8,354 bases of DNA. It comes from Acetobacteraceae bacterium. GTDB lineage: Bacteria > Pseudomonadota > Alphaproteobacteria > Acetobacterales > Acetobacteraceae. The notes beneath the pieces were generated by a model, which had not been told where the DNA came from, did not search any database, and worked only from the letters and a program-made list of their open reading frames with translations. Of this stretch, positions 1-7,214 are shown piece by piece. The DNA is taken from the NCBI GenBank assembly GCA_030039695.1, contig JASHVB010000355.1, positions 1 to 8,354 of the forward strand. The letters run 5' to 3'. Position 1 is the first letter of the stretch; the number at the start of each line of letters is the position of its first letter. The translations under genes and the position numbers were made by a program.

Positions 1-326
1 AGCCGGAAGAAAGCATCATGTATTTCTACCGCTATCTCGGCCAGCGGATCGAGGAGTCCGCGACGCTGGAAGGTGCACGCGCTATCGAGAACCGCGCCGA
101 GCGCGGCCAGCGGCTGCAGCATATCACCTGGGATGAGGTGCTGCGCAGCAAGGTAATTGTCGGTACTCCGGCGATGGTGGCAGACCGGCTGTCGCAGTTA
201 CAGGAGGAACTCGGCCTGTCAGGTATTCTGGCGGAGCTGAACTGCGGCATGCGCATACCGCCGCATCGCGTGATGAACTCGCTGCAAATGATGTGCGAGG
301 GGGTTATTCCGCATTTCCGGAAGTAG
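1..326 (+). CDS. LLM class flavin-dependent oxidoreductase, C-terminal part (5' truncated by window)
   Basis: The gene is cut by the left edge; the first complete codon in frame is at base 3 and the stop is TAG at 324-326, leaving 107 residues. The segment from about base 153, VIVGTPAMVADRLSQLQEEL followed by an LSGILAELN stretch and IPPHRVMNSLQMMCEGVIP, is typical of the C-terminal end of bacterial luciferase-like (F420/FMN-type) monooxygenases. There a 'V.GTP..VAD.L..L' helix precedes the last strand and helix of the TIM barrel. Such enzymes use reduced FMN, usually supplied by a separate reductase, and act in the cytoplasm on varied substrates such as alkanesulfonates, pyrimidines, long-chain alkanes or aldehydes. 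The ATG at base 18 is internal, because the frame stays open to the window edge. The substrate cannot be inferred from this tail. It converges on the transporter gene, so it is not in the same operon as the hydantoinase genes. Confidence 0.82.
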   Translation, partial: PEESIMYFYRYLGQRIEESATLEGARAIENRAERGQRLQHITWDEVLRSKVIVGTPAMVADRLSQLQEELGLSGILAELNCGMRIPPHRVMNSLQMMCEGVIPHFRK

Positions 327-480
327 CCGGAATAGGCCCTCCCGCCATGGCCGGGCCTGACCCGGCGGTTGACGCACCGTCTTCGCATACCACCACACAG
401 GCTGCTTGCCGGATCATGCCTAGATGCCATGTTAAGTCCGGCCATGAGGCGTGAAACCCGTTGCGATCACCGTCAGTCGG
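327..480. other. Convergent intergenic region
   Basis: These 154 bases separate the stop of the flavin oxidoreductase (+) from the stop of the transporter (-). I see no supportable gene. A 137-residue reading frame on the minus strand runs through here and across the flavin enzyme gene, but it is an antisense shadow with no family features. The stretch holds the strong hairpin at 350-366 and a weaker one with GCCGGA at 408-413 pairing with TCCGGC at 437-442, whose 23-base loop includes two CATG tetramers. One or both may help end transcription from the two sides; neither has a clear U-tract. Confidence 0.5.
350..366 (+). terminator. GC-rich hairpin after the flavin oxidoreductase; possible terminator without U-tract
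   Basis: GCCGGG (350-355) and CCCGGC (361-366) form a perfect 6-bp stem around a 5-base loop (CCTGA), starting 23 bases after the TAG stop. A competing stem pairs AGGCCC (334-339) with GGGCCT (353-358). The position suits a transcription end or a 3' stabilising structure. The next bases are GGTTGACGC rather than a run of T, so a classical intrinsic terminator is not shown; Rho dependence or simple mRNA protection are alternatives. Confidence 0.35.
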
Positions 481-2088
481 CTACTTCCTGATCGCGGCCC
501 AGGTCGAATGGAAGAACGCGAACAGCGAATCCCCGGCAATGACGCCGGCGCCGAAGACTTGCATGCCGTCGGCCTTGGCGAACCGTTCCCACAGGATCCG
601 GCAGGCGATGCCGGCCAGAACGGCCCAGCCGGCGATCGGGAAGGGAATCAGCAGGCCTGTCGCCAGTAGCACGCCCACCTGCCGTCGCGGGCCGCCCAGG
701 AACTGGATGATCGCACCGGGGATCGCCCAGATCAGCAACTGCCACGCAACGGATGCTGACGCGCCGGCGCGGATGGTCGCGACATACACGCGGGTCACCG
801 GCGCCACCAGATCCCGCGCGAAGAAGCTGCGGTACGAGAGCAGCACTACGCCCGCTGCGATCAGGAACGCGAACATCGCCGCAAGCAGCTGCTGGCGCCG
901 ACCGTCCAGTTCAAACGCCGGGTCGGCGCCATAGCCCCGCAGCATGTAACCAGCCTTCAGGTCATAACCCATGTCGGCGAAAGCCGGCCCGGTGGCTGCG
1001 GAAAAACCCACCAGCAAAGCCAGCGCGATTGGTGGAAACCCAAGCAGCATGCCGATCACCAGCGTGATCAGCGCCACGGCAAACGCCGGGAACCAGCCGG
1101 AGTGCATCGCTGCCAGCCCGACGATCAACTCGTGCACCAGGGCGGCAAAGGCAGCGTAGATCAGGAACAACACCAGCATCGGGATTGAAAGCTCTGCGAC
1201 CACACCGCCGAGCAACGCGATCACCACCGCGATGATCAGATAGCCGGCGATGCCGATACCCAGCGAACGCCGCATTTCCGTGGGTGTGCGCCTCGCGCCC
1301 TCATGTCTGCCACCGCGACGCAGGATGATCATCGCCACCTGCACCAGGGCGACAATTCCCGCGCCGACCATCATCCCGTGTGGGATATACGCCTTGTTGA
1401 TATCTCCGCCCGCAATGACCGCGGCCAGCCAGGGATGGTTGAACAGCAACGTCGAATAGCCGCGGATCAGCAGGCCAACGCCGAACATGGTCAGCGCCCA
1501 GATATTGCCGATGAACGCCACGCCGAACGCCGACATCGGCACGGCGGCGAACCAATTGCCGAGGATGCCGACGATCACGCCCAGAACCAGAAACACCGCC
1601 TTGCGGCCCCCTTCGTCACCGGCCCGGATTGCTTCGGCCGCGGCTGCGCCCGGCGGCCATGCGCCGGTAGCCGGAAACACCTCCGAATCGAACATGCGAT
1701 ACAGCAGATAGCCGTCGAGCAGCATGGCCAGAAACACGCCGGCGAACATTGGCGGCACGAGGTCCATGCGGCCGAGCACGAACGGGATGCCGATCGGCAG
1801 CAGCAGCGAATTGCCGGCGCCGAACGTCGCGGCGGAGATCGCGCTCTGCGCCAGGTTCTGCACGTGGATCGAACGGTAGCGTGCCGTCGCCGCGAGCGGC
1901 ACGCGTGCCAGCGCCATGGCCGCCAACGCACCAATCAGCGATGTGTTCGCCGTGATGCCGAGCGTCACGATAAGCTGCACGCCGATGATCGCGCCGATCA
2001 CGCAGAGCGGTGCGATCAGCAGCAGCGATGCCGGCTCGAGAAACCGCGGATGCCGTCGCGCCGCGTAGGCGCGCGTCGTTTCGCTCAT
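481..2088 (-). CDS. OPT/YSL superfamily oligopeptide-type transporter
   Basis: This 535-residue protein is almost entirely hydrophobic, with a dozen or more likely membrane helices (for example about residues 20-42, 48-68, 112-130, 164-185, 187-208, 276-296, 299-320, 333-349, 400-419 and 470-496). A basic hydrophilic loop lies at about 257-275. Features that point to the OPT family are a VFPATGAWPPGAAAAEAIRAG block at about 137-157, where OPT proteins have an FP.G.A.AE.L motif, the QNLAQSAISAATFGAG segment at 77-92, and the C-terminal GAGVIAGDSLFAFF (513-526), matching the family's 'GAGLIAGE' end. OPT proteins are secondary transporters that bring small peptides, peptide-like compounds or metal chelates across the inner membrane, usually driven by protons. 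At 535 residues it seems short for a bacterial OPT protein. The start codon lies 13 bases after the stop of the HyuA-HyuB gene, with only a weak AGG nine bases upstream, so translation may depend on coupling to that gene. The context suggests it imports the substrate of the hydantoinase/oxoprolinase; this is inference. Another permease family is possible. Confidence 0.72.
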   Translation of the reverse strand: MSETTRAYAARRHPRFLEPASLLLIAPLCVIGAIIGVQLIVTLGITANTSLIGALAAMALARVPLAATARYRSIHVQNLAQSAISAATFGAGNSLLLPIGIPFVLGRMDLVPPMFAGVFLAMLLDGYLLYRMFDSEVFPATGAWPPGAAAAEAIRAGDEGGRKAVFLVLGVIVGILGNWFAAVPMSAFGVAFIGNIWALTMFGVGLLIRGYSTLLFNHPWLAAVIAGGDINKAYIPHGMMVGAGIVALVQVAMIILRRGGRHEGARRTPTEMRRSLGIGIAGYLIIAVVIALLGGVVAELSIPMLVLFLIYAAFAALVHELIVGLAAMHSGWFPAFAVALITLVIGMLLGFPPIALALLVGFSAATGPAFADMGYDLKAGYMLRGYGADPAFELDGRRQQLLAAMFAFLIAAGVVLLSYRSFFARDLVAPVTRVYVATIRAGASASVAWQLLIWAIPGAIIQFLGGPRRQVGVLLATGLLIPFPIAGWAVLAGIACRILWERFAKADGMQVFGAGVIAGDSLFAFFHSTWAAIRK

Positions 2089-2101
2089 CCCGGATGACCT
2101 A

Positions 2102-5100
2102 TCATTCCGCGGCCTTTCCAGCCGTCAGGGCGACACCGTAACAGCACTCCGCGGCTTCGGGCGAGATCACGCCCTCGGCGAGATCTTGTTGCACCAATGC
2201 GGCGGACCGCGCACGGGGATCGCCGTAGCCGGCGCCGCCGGCCAGCTGAACTTCGACGATCCGGTCGGTTCCGGTCAGCGTCACCAGTTCGCCGGTGCCG
2301 CAGTCACGCACGACATTGCCCGCTGCATCGAGCACCACGCCGTGCACGTCGCCGCCGCGCAGGCCGCCGTGCAAGCCTTCGACGGTGACGCCGACGCCCT
2401 CCGGATAGACCGACATCAGCATCGGCAGACCGTCATCGTACAGCTTGCGCAGGCGCGTGCGTACTCCACAACCGCCGCGGTGCTTGCCGGCACCTCCGCT
2501 GTCGGTGACGAAGCTCTTTTCCAGCACCAGGACCGGCGCGCGGGTTTCCATCAATTCAACCGATGTGTTGGCGGCCGATGTCGGATAGAGCAATGCCGAC
2601 TTGCCGTCGCCGTGCGCGCTGCCGCCCTGCCCGGCGCCCATGAAGAAATGGTCGGCGTAAACGCTGCCGTTCGCATCGCAGCCATAGATATTGACTGCGA
2701 CAGGCAGCCCCGTCGCCGCCTGCACTTTGTTGGCCGCGGCATCCGCGAGCGCGCGGAAGATGTTCGGCGCGAGATACCAGCCGACGCGCGTGCGCAAATT
2801 CACGGAGGCGGGCTTGTTGCAGTTCAACACGCTGCCTTCCGGCGCCTTCACGGTAAACGGGCGGTAACAGCCGGCGTTGCCGCGCACATCCGGGGACAGC
2901 AGACACTTCATCGGGTAAGTGGCGTGCGCGGCGGTATAGCTGTAGGTGCAGTTAAGCCCGCCCTGCGGGAGTTGCGGCGGTGCGCCGTTGAAATCCAGCT
3001 CGATCGCGTCGCCTTGGACGGTGATCTTCACCGGATACCGCAGCCTTTCGCCCAGCGGGTTGTTCCAGATTTCCGATGTGTAAACACCGTCGGGCAAGGC
3101 GCGGATCGCCGCACGGACCGCGCCCTCTGCGCGCCCTTGCACCACCTCTGCCAGTGCGCGCAGATCGTGCATGCCGTATTCGTCCATGAACGCCAGCAAC
3201 CGCTCGGCGCCCAAAGCATTGGCGGCGACGAAGGAGTGGATGTCGCCAAGAACTTCCTCGCGCTTACGCACGTTCTCGGCAATCAACGTCAGCAGATCGT
3301 CGTTCGGCACGCCGGCGCGGTACAGCATCATCGGCGGGATCTGGATTCCCTCCTCGTAAATCTCCCTCGCGCGCAGGCTGTCCTTCGTGCCGCCGATATC
3401 CCCGACATGGCCAACCGTGCCGGTCAGCGCCAGCAGCTTGCCGTTGCGGAACACCGGGGTAACGACGGCGATATCGAATAGGTGTCCGGCGCAGAGCCAG
3501 GGATCATTGGTGATCAGCACGTCGCCCGGCTTCAGCGTTTCCACCGGGAATTTTTCCAGCAGCGCCTTCACCGCGCGCGGCAAAGTCACGTTGAAGACCG
3601 GCATAGCGCGCGGCGAATGGGCGAGTGATTCACCGTTCGCGTCCAGCAGATCGCACGCGAAATCCTGTGCCTCCGACACGATCAGGCTGAAGGCTGTGCG
3701 GCAGATCGTCTGCCACATCTCCTCCACCACGGTGACGAGGCGGCTCCACATAATCTCCAGCGACACGGGATCGGCTTCGATCAGCGCCGCGGCCTGTTCG
3801 ATCGGCGTGTCGGGGGTGATTCGCGCAGCTGGCGCGGCGGCCAGGCCAATGGCGATGCGCAGCGAACCACTGGCATCTACTGTCACCCGGTCATCGGGTA
3901 AAACTACGGTCGTGGCCTCGCGTTCTTCGATGATCGCCGGGCCGGAAATGGCTGCGTCCGGGGTCAGCGCGTAGCGGTCATAGACCGGCGTCTGCAGGAA
4001 GCGGTCGCCGAACCAGGCCGGGCGTGTGCCCTTCAGCGCGCTGCCGCAGGCGCGGGGGCCGGCCTCTCTAAGCGCCAGTCGCGGCGACGGACCGCGGCAG
4101 CGCACGCGGAACGAGATCACCTGCACGCCGACGCCGCCATAGACCGAGATGTATCGCGCGGCATAGACACGGGCGAACGCTTCGCGGATCGCCGGCAGCG
4201 ACCCGGCGGTGATCACACCGTCCGGCAATGGCACGTTGATCTCGTGCATCTGGCCCTCCAGGCGCATGTCAGCGGAGCGCTCTGCCACGAGCTCCTGAGC
4301 CGCCACGCCGGCCGCGACCAAGTAGGCCTGCGCCTCCTGCTCCAACTCGCGCAACGTCGCGTCCATCACCGCCGCCGCGTCCGGCGCATCCAGCCGGACC
4401 GGGTAGCTGCGCACCTGTTCGAACGACAGCGGAGCCGCGAGGAAGCCCAGCGCCGAGGCCGCGCCCGATGCCGGTGGAATCACCACCTCCCGCACGCCCA
4501 GGATGCGCGCGACTTCAGCGGCATGCGCCGGGCCGGCACCGCCGAAGCCCACCATCGCGTAGCGGCGCGGATCTTTGCCCTTCTCCACAATGTGGATGCG
4601 GGCAGCCGCGGCCATGTTCTCGGTCACCAGCCGATGGATGCCGGCCGCCGTATCCACGGCGCTCAGCCCCAACCGGTTGCCAACACCTGCCAGCGCCCGC
4701 TCTGCCGCGTCAGCATCCAGCGCCATGCGGCCACCGAGGAAGAAGCCTGGATCGTAATAACCGAGTAGCAGGTTGGCGTCTGTCACGGTTGGCTCGCTGC
4801 CGCCTCGGGCGTAGCACGCGGGGCCCGGATCCGCGCCGGCGGAACGCGGACCAACGCGCAGCAGGCCGACCTCGTCGATCGCGGCGATCGAGCCGCCGCC
4901 CGCGCCGATTTCGATCATATCGACCACCGGCGCTTTGATCGGCAGGCCCGAGCCCTTCTTGAACCGGTGCACTCGCGCCGCCTCCATCAACGGCGCAATC
5001 TCGGCGCGGCCGTCCTCGATCAGGCAGGCCTTCGCCGTAGTGCCGCCCATGTCAAAGGAAATCACATCCGCCATCCCCGCCGCGGCACCGAAGAATGCAG

Positions 5101-5923
5101 TGGCCAGGCCACCCCCGGCGGGGCCGCTTTCCAACATGCGGATCGGGAAGGCGCGCGCACTCGCCACCGTGAGCAGCCCGCCGGCCGAGTGCATCATGTA
5201 GAGCTCGCCGCGGAAACCACGGGCGCGCAGCTCGCGCTCCAAGTTCTCCAGATAGCGCGCCATTAGCGGCTGAACGTAGGCGTTAGCGCAGGTGGTGACG
5301 CAGCGCTGATATTCCCAAAGCTCGGCAACGACTTCCGATGAAATCGACACGGCGAGCTCGGGACAGGCGGCACGCACGATCTCCGCCGCCGCACGCTCGT
5401 GCGCCGCGTTGCGATAAGAATGCAGGAAGCAGATCGCCACCGCCTCAACGCCCTCAGAACGCAACCGCAGTGCGGCGGCACGAAGCTCGGCGGGATCGAG
5501 CGGCCTGAGCACGTTGCCGTCGCGATCCACCCGTTCATTCACCTCACGCCGATGCCGGCGTGGCACCAGCGGATCGGGAAACTTCAAAAACAAGTCGTAG
5601 ATGTCGTAGCGTTGCTCGGTGCCCATCTCCAGGATGTCGCGGAAGCCGCGCGTGGTGATGAGGCCAAGCCGCGCGCCAGTGCGCTCAATCAGCGTGTTGG
5701 TGGCCAGCGTCGTGCCGTGAACAGCATCGGCAACGTCGGCAAAGGTCAGCCCGGCGGCGGACAGTAGCTCGTTCAGACCTTCCAACGCGCCGACGGAAGG
5801 GTCACGCGGCGTGGTCAGGCACTTGTGCAGGCGGATTTCCGAGCGTTCCGTGTCCAGAAGAATGAAGTCGGTGAACGTGCCGCCGATGTCGAAGCCGATG
5901 CGATAGCGGCCAAAGCTGGTCAT
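2102..5923 (-). CDS. Fused HyuA-HyuB hydantoinase/5-oxoprolinase family protein
   Basis: This is a 1273-residue fusion of the two subunits of ATP-dependent ring-opening amidohydrolases of the N-methylhydantoinase/5-oxoprolinase family. The HyuA half (about 1-695) has the ASKHA-type phosphate loops GFDIGGTFTDF (10-20) and DMGGTTAKACLI (291-302), the family block HGTTLATNTLIER (69-81), GADPGPACYARGG (363-375) and VGFGGAGPAHAAEVA (458-472). After a linker rich in Ala and Pro, the HyuB half (about 713-1240) opens with DPVSLEIMWSRLV and has ITNDPWLCAGHLFDIAVV (804-821) with D807, H814 and D817 as likely metal or active-site residues, GHVGDIGG (838-845), and the usual ending LAGGAGYGDPRAR. The length is close to single-chain eukaryotic-type 5-oxoprolinases (about 1290 residues), but the DIGGTFTD loop is the HyuA form, so 5-oxoproline is only one candidate substrate; hydantoins and other cyclic imides are others. 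The reading frame stays open to 6070, but the ATG at 5923 is preferred: it has GAAGGA seven bases upstream and starts just before the conserved RIGFDIGGT. The enzyme is cytoplasmic and probably co-transcribed with the OPT transporter downstream. Confidence 0.9.
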   Translation of the reverse strand: MTSFGRYRIGFDIGGTFTDFILLDTERSEIRLHKCLTTPRDPSVGALEGLNELLSAAGLTFADVADAVHGTTLATNTLIERTGARLGLITTRGFRDILEMGTEQRYDIYDLFLKFPDPLVPRRHRREVNERVDRDGNVLRPLDPAELRAAALRLRSEGVEAVAICFLHSYRNAAHERAAAEIVRAACPELAVSISSEVVAELWEYQRCVTTCANAYVQPLMARYLENLERELRARGFRGELYMMHSAGGLLTVASARAFPIRMLESGPAGGGLATAFFGAAAGMADVISFDMGGTTAKACLIEDGRAEIAPLMEAARVHRFKKGSGLPIKAPVVDMIEIGAGGGSIAAIDEVGLLRVGPRSAGADPGPACYARGGSEPTVTDANLLLGYYDPGFFLGGRMALDADAAERALAGVGNRLGLSAVDTAAGIHRLVTENMAAAARIHIVEKGKDPRRYAMVGFGGAGPAHAAEVARILGVREVVIPPASGAASALGFLAAPLSFEQVRSYPVRLDAPDAAAVMDATLRELEQEAQAYLVAAGVAAQELVAERSADMRLEGQMHEINVPLPDGVITAGSLPAIREAFARVYAARYISVYGGVGVQVISFRVRCRGPSPRLALREAGPRACGSALKGTRPAWFGDRFLQTPVYDRYALTPDAAISGPAIIEEREATTVVLPDDRVTVDASGSLRIAIGLAAAPAARITPDTPIEQAAALIEADPVSLEIMWSRLVTVVEEMWQTICRTAFSLIVSEAQDFACDLLDANGESLAHSPRAMPVFNVTLPRAVKALLEKFPVETLKPGDVLITNDPWLCAGHLFDIAVVTPVFRNGKLLALTGTVGHVGDIGGTKDSLRAREIYEEGIQIPPMMLYRAGVPNDDLLTLIAENVRKREEVLGDIHSFVAANALGAERLLAFMDEYGMHDLRALAEVVQGRAEGAVRAAIRALPDGVYTSEIWNNPLGERLRYPVKITVQGDAIELDFNGAPPQLPQGGLNCTYSYTAAHATYPMKCLLSPDVRGNAGCYRPFTVKAPEGSVLNCNKPASVNLRTRVGWYLAPNIFRALADAAANKVQAATGLPVAVNIYGCDANGSVYADHFFMGAGQGGSAHGDGKSALLYPTSAANTSVELMETRAPVLVLEKSFVTDSGGAGKHRGGCGVRTRLRKLYDDGLPMLMSVYPEGVGVTVEGLHGGLRGGDVHGVVLDAAGNVVRDCGTGELVTLTGTDRIVEVQLAGGAGYGDPRARSAALVQQDLAEGVISPEAAECCYGVALTAGKAAE

Positions 5924-6014
5924 CTGTCGATCCTTCGTCAGTCCTGATCGGTCAGTGTACAACCCCTGTTCTCCCGTCGGGAGAGGGTCCCAGCGCAGGA
6001 AGGAAGCACAAGCC
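5924..6014. promoter_or_regulatory. Divergent promoter region between hyuAB-type gene and D-2-hydroxyacid dehydrogenase
   Basis: These 91 bases separate two divergent start codons, so promoters for both sides must lie here or overlap the gene ends. Both start codons have good ribosome binding sites: GAAGGA on the minus strand (complement of 5931-5936, 7-base spacing) and AGGAAGGAAG on the plus strand (5997-6006, with the AGGA at 6001-6004 ten bases from the ATG). No good -35/-10 pair matching the sigma-70 consensus is visible. On the minus strand TTGTAC (complement of 5957-5962) could be a -35, but no convincing -10 follows. A 15-base palindrome sits in the middle and could serve both genes. 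Confidence 0.5.
5970..5984. promoter_or_regulatory. Perfect 15-base odd palindrome, candidate operator
   Basis: TCTCCCG-T-CGGGAGA is a perfect inverted repeat with 7-base arms and one central base. It lies 46 bases before the start of the HyuA-HyuB gene and 30 bases before the start of the dehydrogenase. A symmetric site in a short divergent promoter region is the usual arrangement for a dimeric repressor or activator of the GntR, LysR, TetR or IclR type. No regulator gene is in the window. The alternative is that it forms a short RNA hairpin in the leader of the dehydrogenase mRNA. Confidence 0.4.
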
Positions 6015-6995
6015 ATGCCGACGCCCAACACGTTCAAGTTCGTGATGCTGCCGCCGCAGACCGCGATCACGCGCGACTGGGCGCAACGCCTGGCGGCGCA
6101 AGTCCCCGAGGTGCGCGTCGTTGTCGCCGAGGACGCTGAAACGGCTGCGCGCGAAATCGTCGATGCCGAGGCGGCTTTCGGCCATCTTCCGCGCGAATTG
6201 CTGGCGAAGGCGACGCGGCTGCGCTGGCTGCAGGCACCACAGGCAGCACCGGCCGCCGGTTACTACTATCCGGAGTTGATCGCACATCCCCTCACGGTCA
6301 CCAATTTCCGCGAGATTTTCAACGACCATATCAGCACGCACATCATGGCGTTCGTGCTGGCCTTCGCACGCGGGCTGCATGTCTACATCCCGCAGCAATT
6401 GCGTCGCGAGTGGAAAAAACCCAGCGAGGACCTGGGCGTCGTGCATCTGCCGGAGGCAACGGCGCTGATTGTCGGTGTCGGCGGCATCGGCGCTGAGGCC
6501 GCCCGGCTGGCTGCGGCCTTTGGTATGCGGGTGATTGCTACCGATGCGCGGCGGATGGAGGCGCCGCCTGGCGTGGCGGAGTTGCACAAAGCCGACGCGC
6601 TGGACTCGCTGCTGCCGCGCGCGGATTTCGTCATCCTCACGGTACCGCATACGCCGGCGACAGAAGGGTTCTTCCATCGCTCCCGGTTTCAGCAGATGAA
6701 GAAGAGCGCGTTCTTCATCAACATTGGCCGTGGCATGACGACGAAGCTGGCTGATCTGGTTGCGGCATTGCGCGCCGGAGAAATTGCCGGAGCCGCGCTG
6801 GATGTCTATGAGCAAGAGCCGCTGCCGGAGGATCATCCGCTGTGGACGATGCCGAATGTGCTGATGACGCCGCACATGGCGGGCTACGGTCCCTATCTGA
6901 ACGATCGGCGGTTTCAGATCATGCTGGACAACTGCCAGGGGTTTGCGACGGGGACCGCGCTTCGCAACGTGGTCGACAAGGCGTCGTGGTTCTGA
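6015..6995 (+). CDS. D-2-hydroxyacid dehydrogenase, NAD(P)-dependent
   Basis: This 326-residue oxidoreductase reversibly converts a 2-oxoacid and a D-2-hydroxyacid. The nucleotide-binding domain has GVGGIG (154-159), followed after RVIAT by D177, the acidic residue that usually selects NAD over NADP, although R179-R180 follow. The catalytic residues are present: R239 in INIGRG, E268 in DVYEQEP (263-269) and H287 in TPHMAG (285-290). The length is normal for the family (about 310-340). The N-terminal substrate-binding half is less conserved, with a LRWLQAPQAAPAAGYYYPEL stretch (69-88) where other members have 'LKWIQ..GAG.D'. The frame is open from 5955, but the ATG at 6015 is preferred because AGGAAGGAAG lies just upstream and the protein then begins right before the first beta strand (FKFVMLPP). 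It is cytoplasmic. Divergent from the hydantoinase gene, it probably shares regulation with it. Glyoxylate/hydroxypyruvate reductase-like activity is a reasonable guess; the real substrate is unknown. Confidence 0.9.
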   Translation: MPTPNTFKFVMLPPQTAITRDWAQRLAAQVPEVRVVVAEDAETAAREIVDAEAAFGHLPRELLAKATRLRWLQAPQAAPAAGYYYPELIAHPLTVTNFREIFNDHISTHIMAFVLAFARGLHVYIPQQLRREWKKPSEDLGVVHLPEATALIVGVGGIGAEAARLAAAFGMRVIATDARRMEAPPGVAELHKADALDSLLPRADFVILTVPHTPATEGFFHRSRFQQMKKSAFFINIGRGMTTKLADLVAALRAGEIAGAALDVYEQEPLPEDHPLWTMPNVLMTPHMAGYGPYLNDRRFQIMLDNCQGFATGTALRNVVDKASWF

Positions 6996-7007
6996 GGGTG
7001 CCGCGTT

Positions 7008-7031
7008 GGTGGGGTGTGCGCCCACCTTATT
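7008..7031 (+). terminator. Putative intrinsic terminator of the D-2-hydroxyacid dehydrogenase gene
   Basis: GGTGGG (7008-7013) and CCCACC (7021-7026) form a perfect 6-bp GC-rich stem around a 7-base loop, immediately followed by TTATT (7027-7031). It begins 13 bases after the TGA stop of the dehydrogenase. The T-rich tail is short, so termination may be partial; the larger palindrome that follows could reinforce it. Confidence 0.5.
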
Positions 7032-7102
7032 CCATTGCGAGACCTGAGGGGCCGAAGCATTCCTTCGCAGGAGATTGCTTCGGCGCTCCGCGTCTCACAT
7101 TG
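7032..7102. repeat. Imperfect palindromic element, REP/MITE-like dispersed repeat candidate
   Basis: The left half, CATTGCGAGAC (7033-7043) then GCCGAAGCATTCC (7051-7063), matches in reverse complement the right half, GATTGCTTCGGC (7073-7084) then GTCTCACATTG (7092-7102). The core arms GCCGAAGC (7051-7058) and GCTTCGGC (7077-7084) pair perfectly, and inside them TCCT (7061-7064) pairs with AGGA (7069-7072) around the loop TCGC. GAGAC (7039-7043) and GTCTC (7092-7096) pair outside. Short palindromes of the form 'CATTGCGAG...GAAGCAATCC' are, from memory, a common dispersed intergenic repeat in proteobacterial genomes, which supports reading this as a mobile non-coding repeat rather than a gene-specific regulator. 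It could also act as a transcription or mRNA-decay barrier. Confidence 0.6.
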
Positions 7103-7208
7103 ACACAGGGGCGGGCCGGCCATGACCCGTCGAACTTGGTCTGATCCCGCCACCTCAGATCGGCCTTGCGGCGCGACCCGTGACGGCGGCTAATCTCCAG
7201 GCCGTCGT

Positions 7209-7214
7209 AGGAGG
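7209..7214 (+). promoter_or_regulatory. Ribosome binding site AGGAGG fixing the molybdoenzyme start
   Basis: AGGAGG is a full match to the anti-Shine-Dalgarno sequence and ends 8 bases before the ATG at 7223. It decides the start of the downstream gene, whose first iron-sulfur cysteine lies only nine residues after that ATG. Confidence 0.85.

Noticed and set aside
1303..2097. Open frame of 264 codons on the plus strand opposite the transporter
   Set aside because: Low-complexity Arg/His/Gln-rich translation with no domain; the opposite strand encodes a coherent membrane protein.
2186..3481. Open frame of 431 codons on the plus strand, antisense to the HyuB half
   Set aside because: It is a by-product of high third-position GC in the real gene. 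The translation is rich in Arg, Ala, His and Gln, has no recognisable domain and lies wholly opposite a gene with clear family motifs.
5955..6014. Upstream ATG at 5955 for the dehydrogenase
   Set aside because: The 20 extra residues are unlike the family and would be encoded by the palindrome and the ribosome binding site; the ATG at 6015 has a strong Shine-Dalgarno match.
5924..6070. N-terminal extension of the HyuA-HyuB protein by 49 residues from an ATG at 6070
   Set aside because: It would overlap the start of the divergent dehydrogenase gene, its sequence is unlike the family, and a good ribosome binding site sits right before the ATG at 5923, where the conserved N-terminus begins.
5952..7025. 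Open frame of 357 codons on the minus strand, antisense to the dehydrogenase
   Set aside because: Composition rich in Arg, Gln and His and no family features. The plus strand encodes a complete dehydrogenase with all catalytic residues.
7100..7128. TTGACA hexamer as a sigma-70 -35 box for the molybdoenzyme
   Set aside because: No -10-like hexamer occurs at suitable spacing; the sequence there is GC-rich. The hexamer also overlaps the end of the palindromic repeat.
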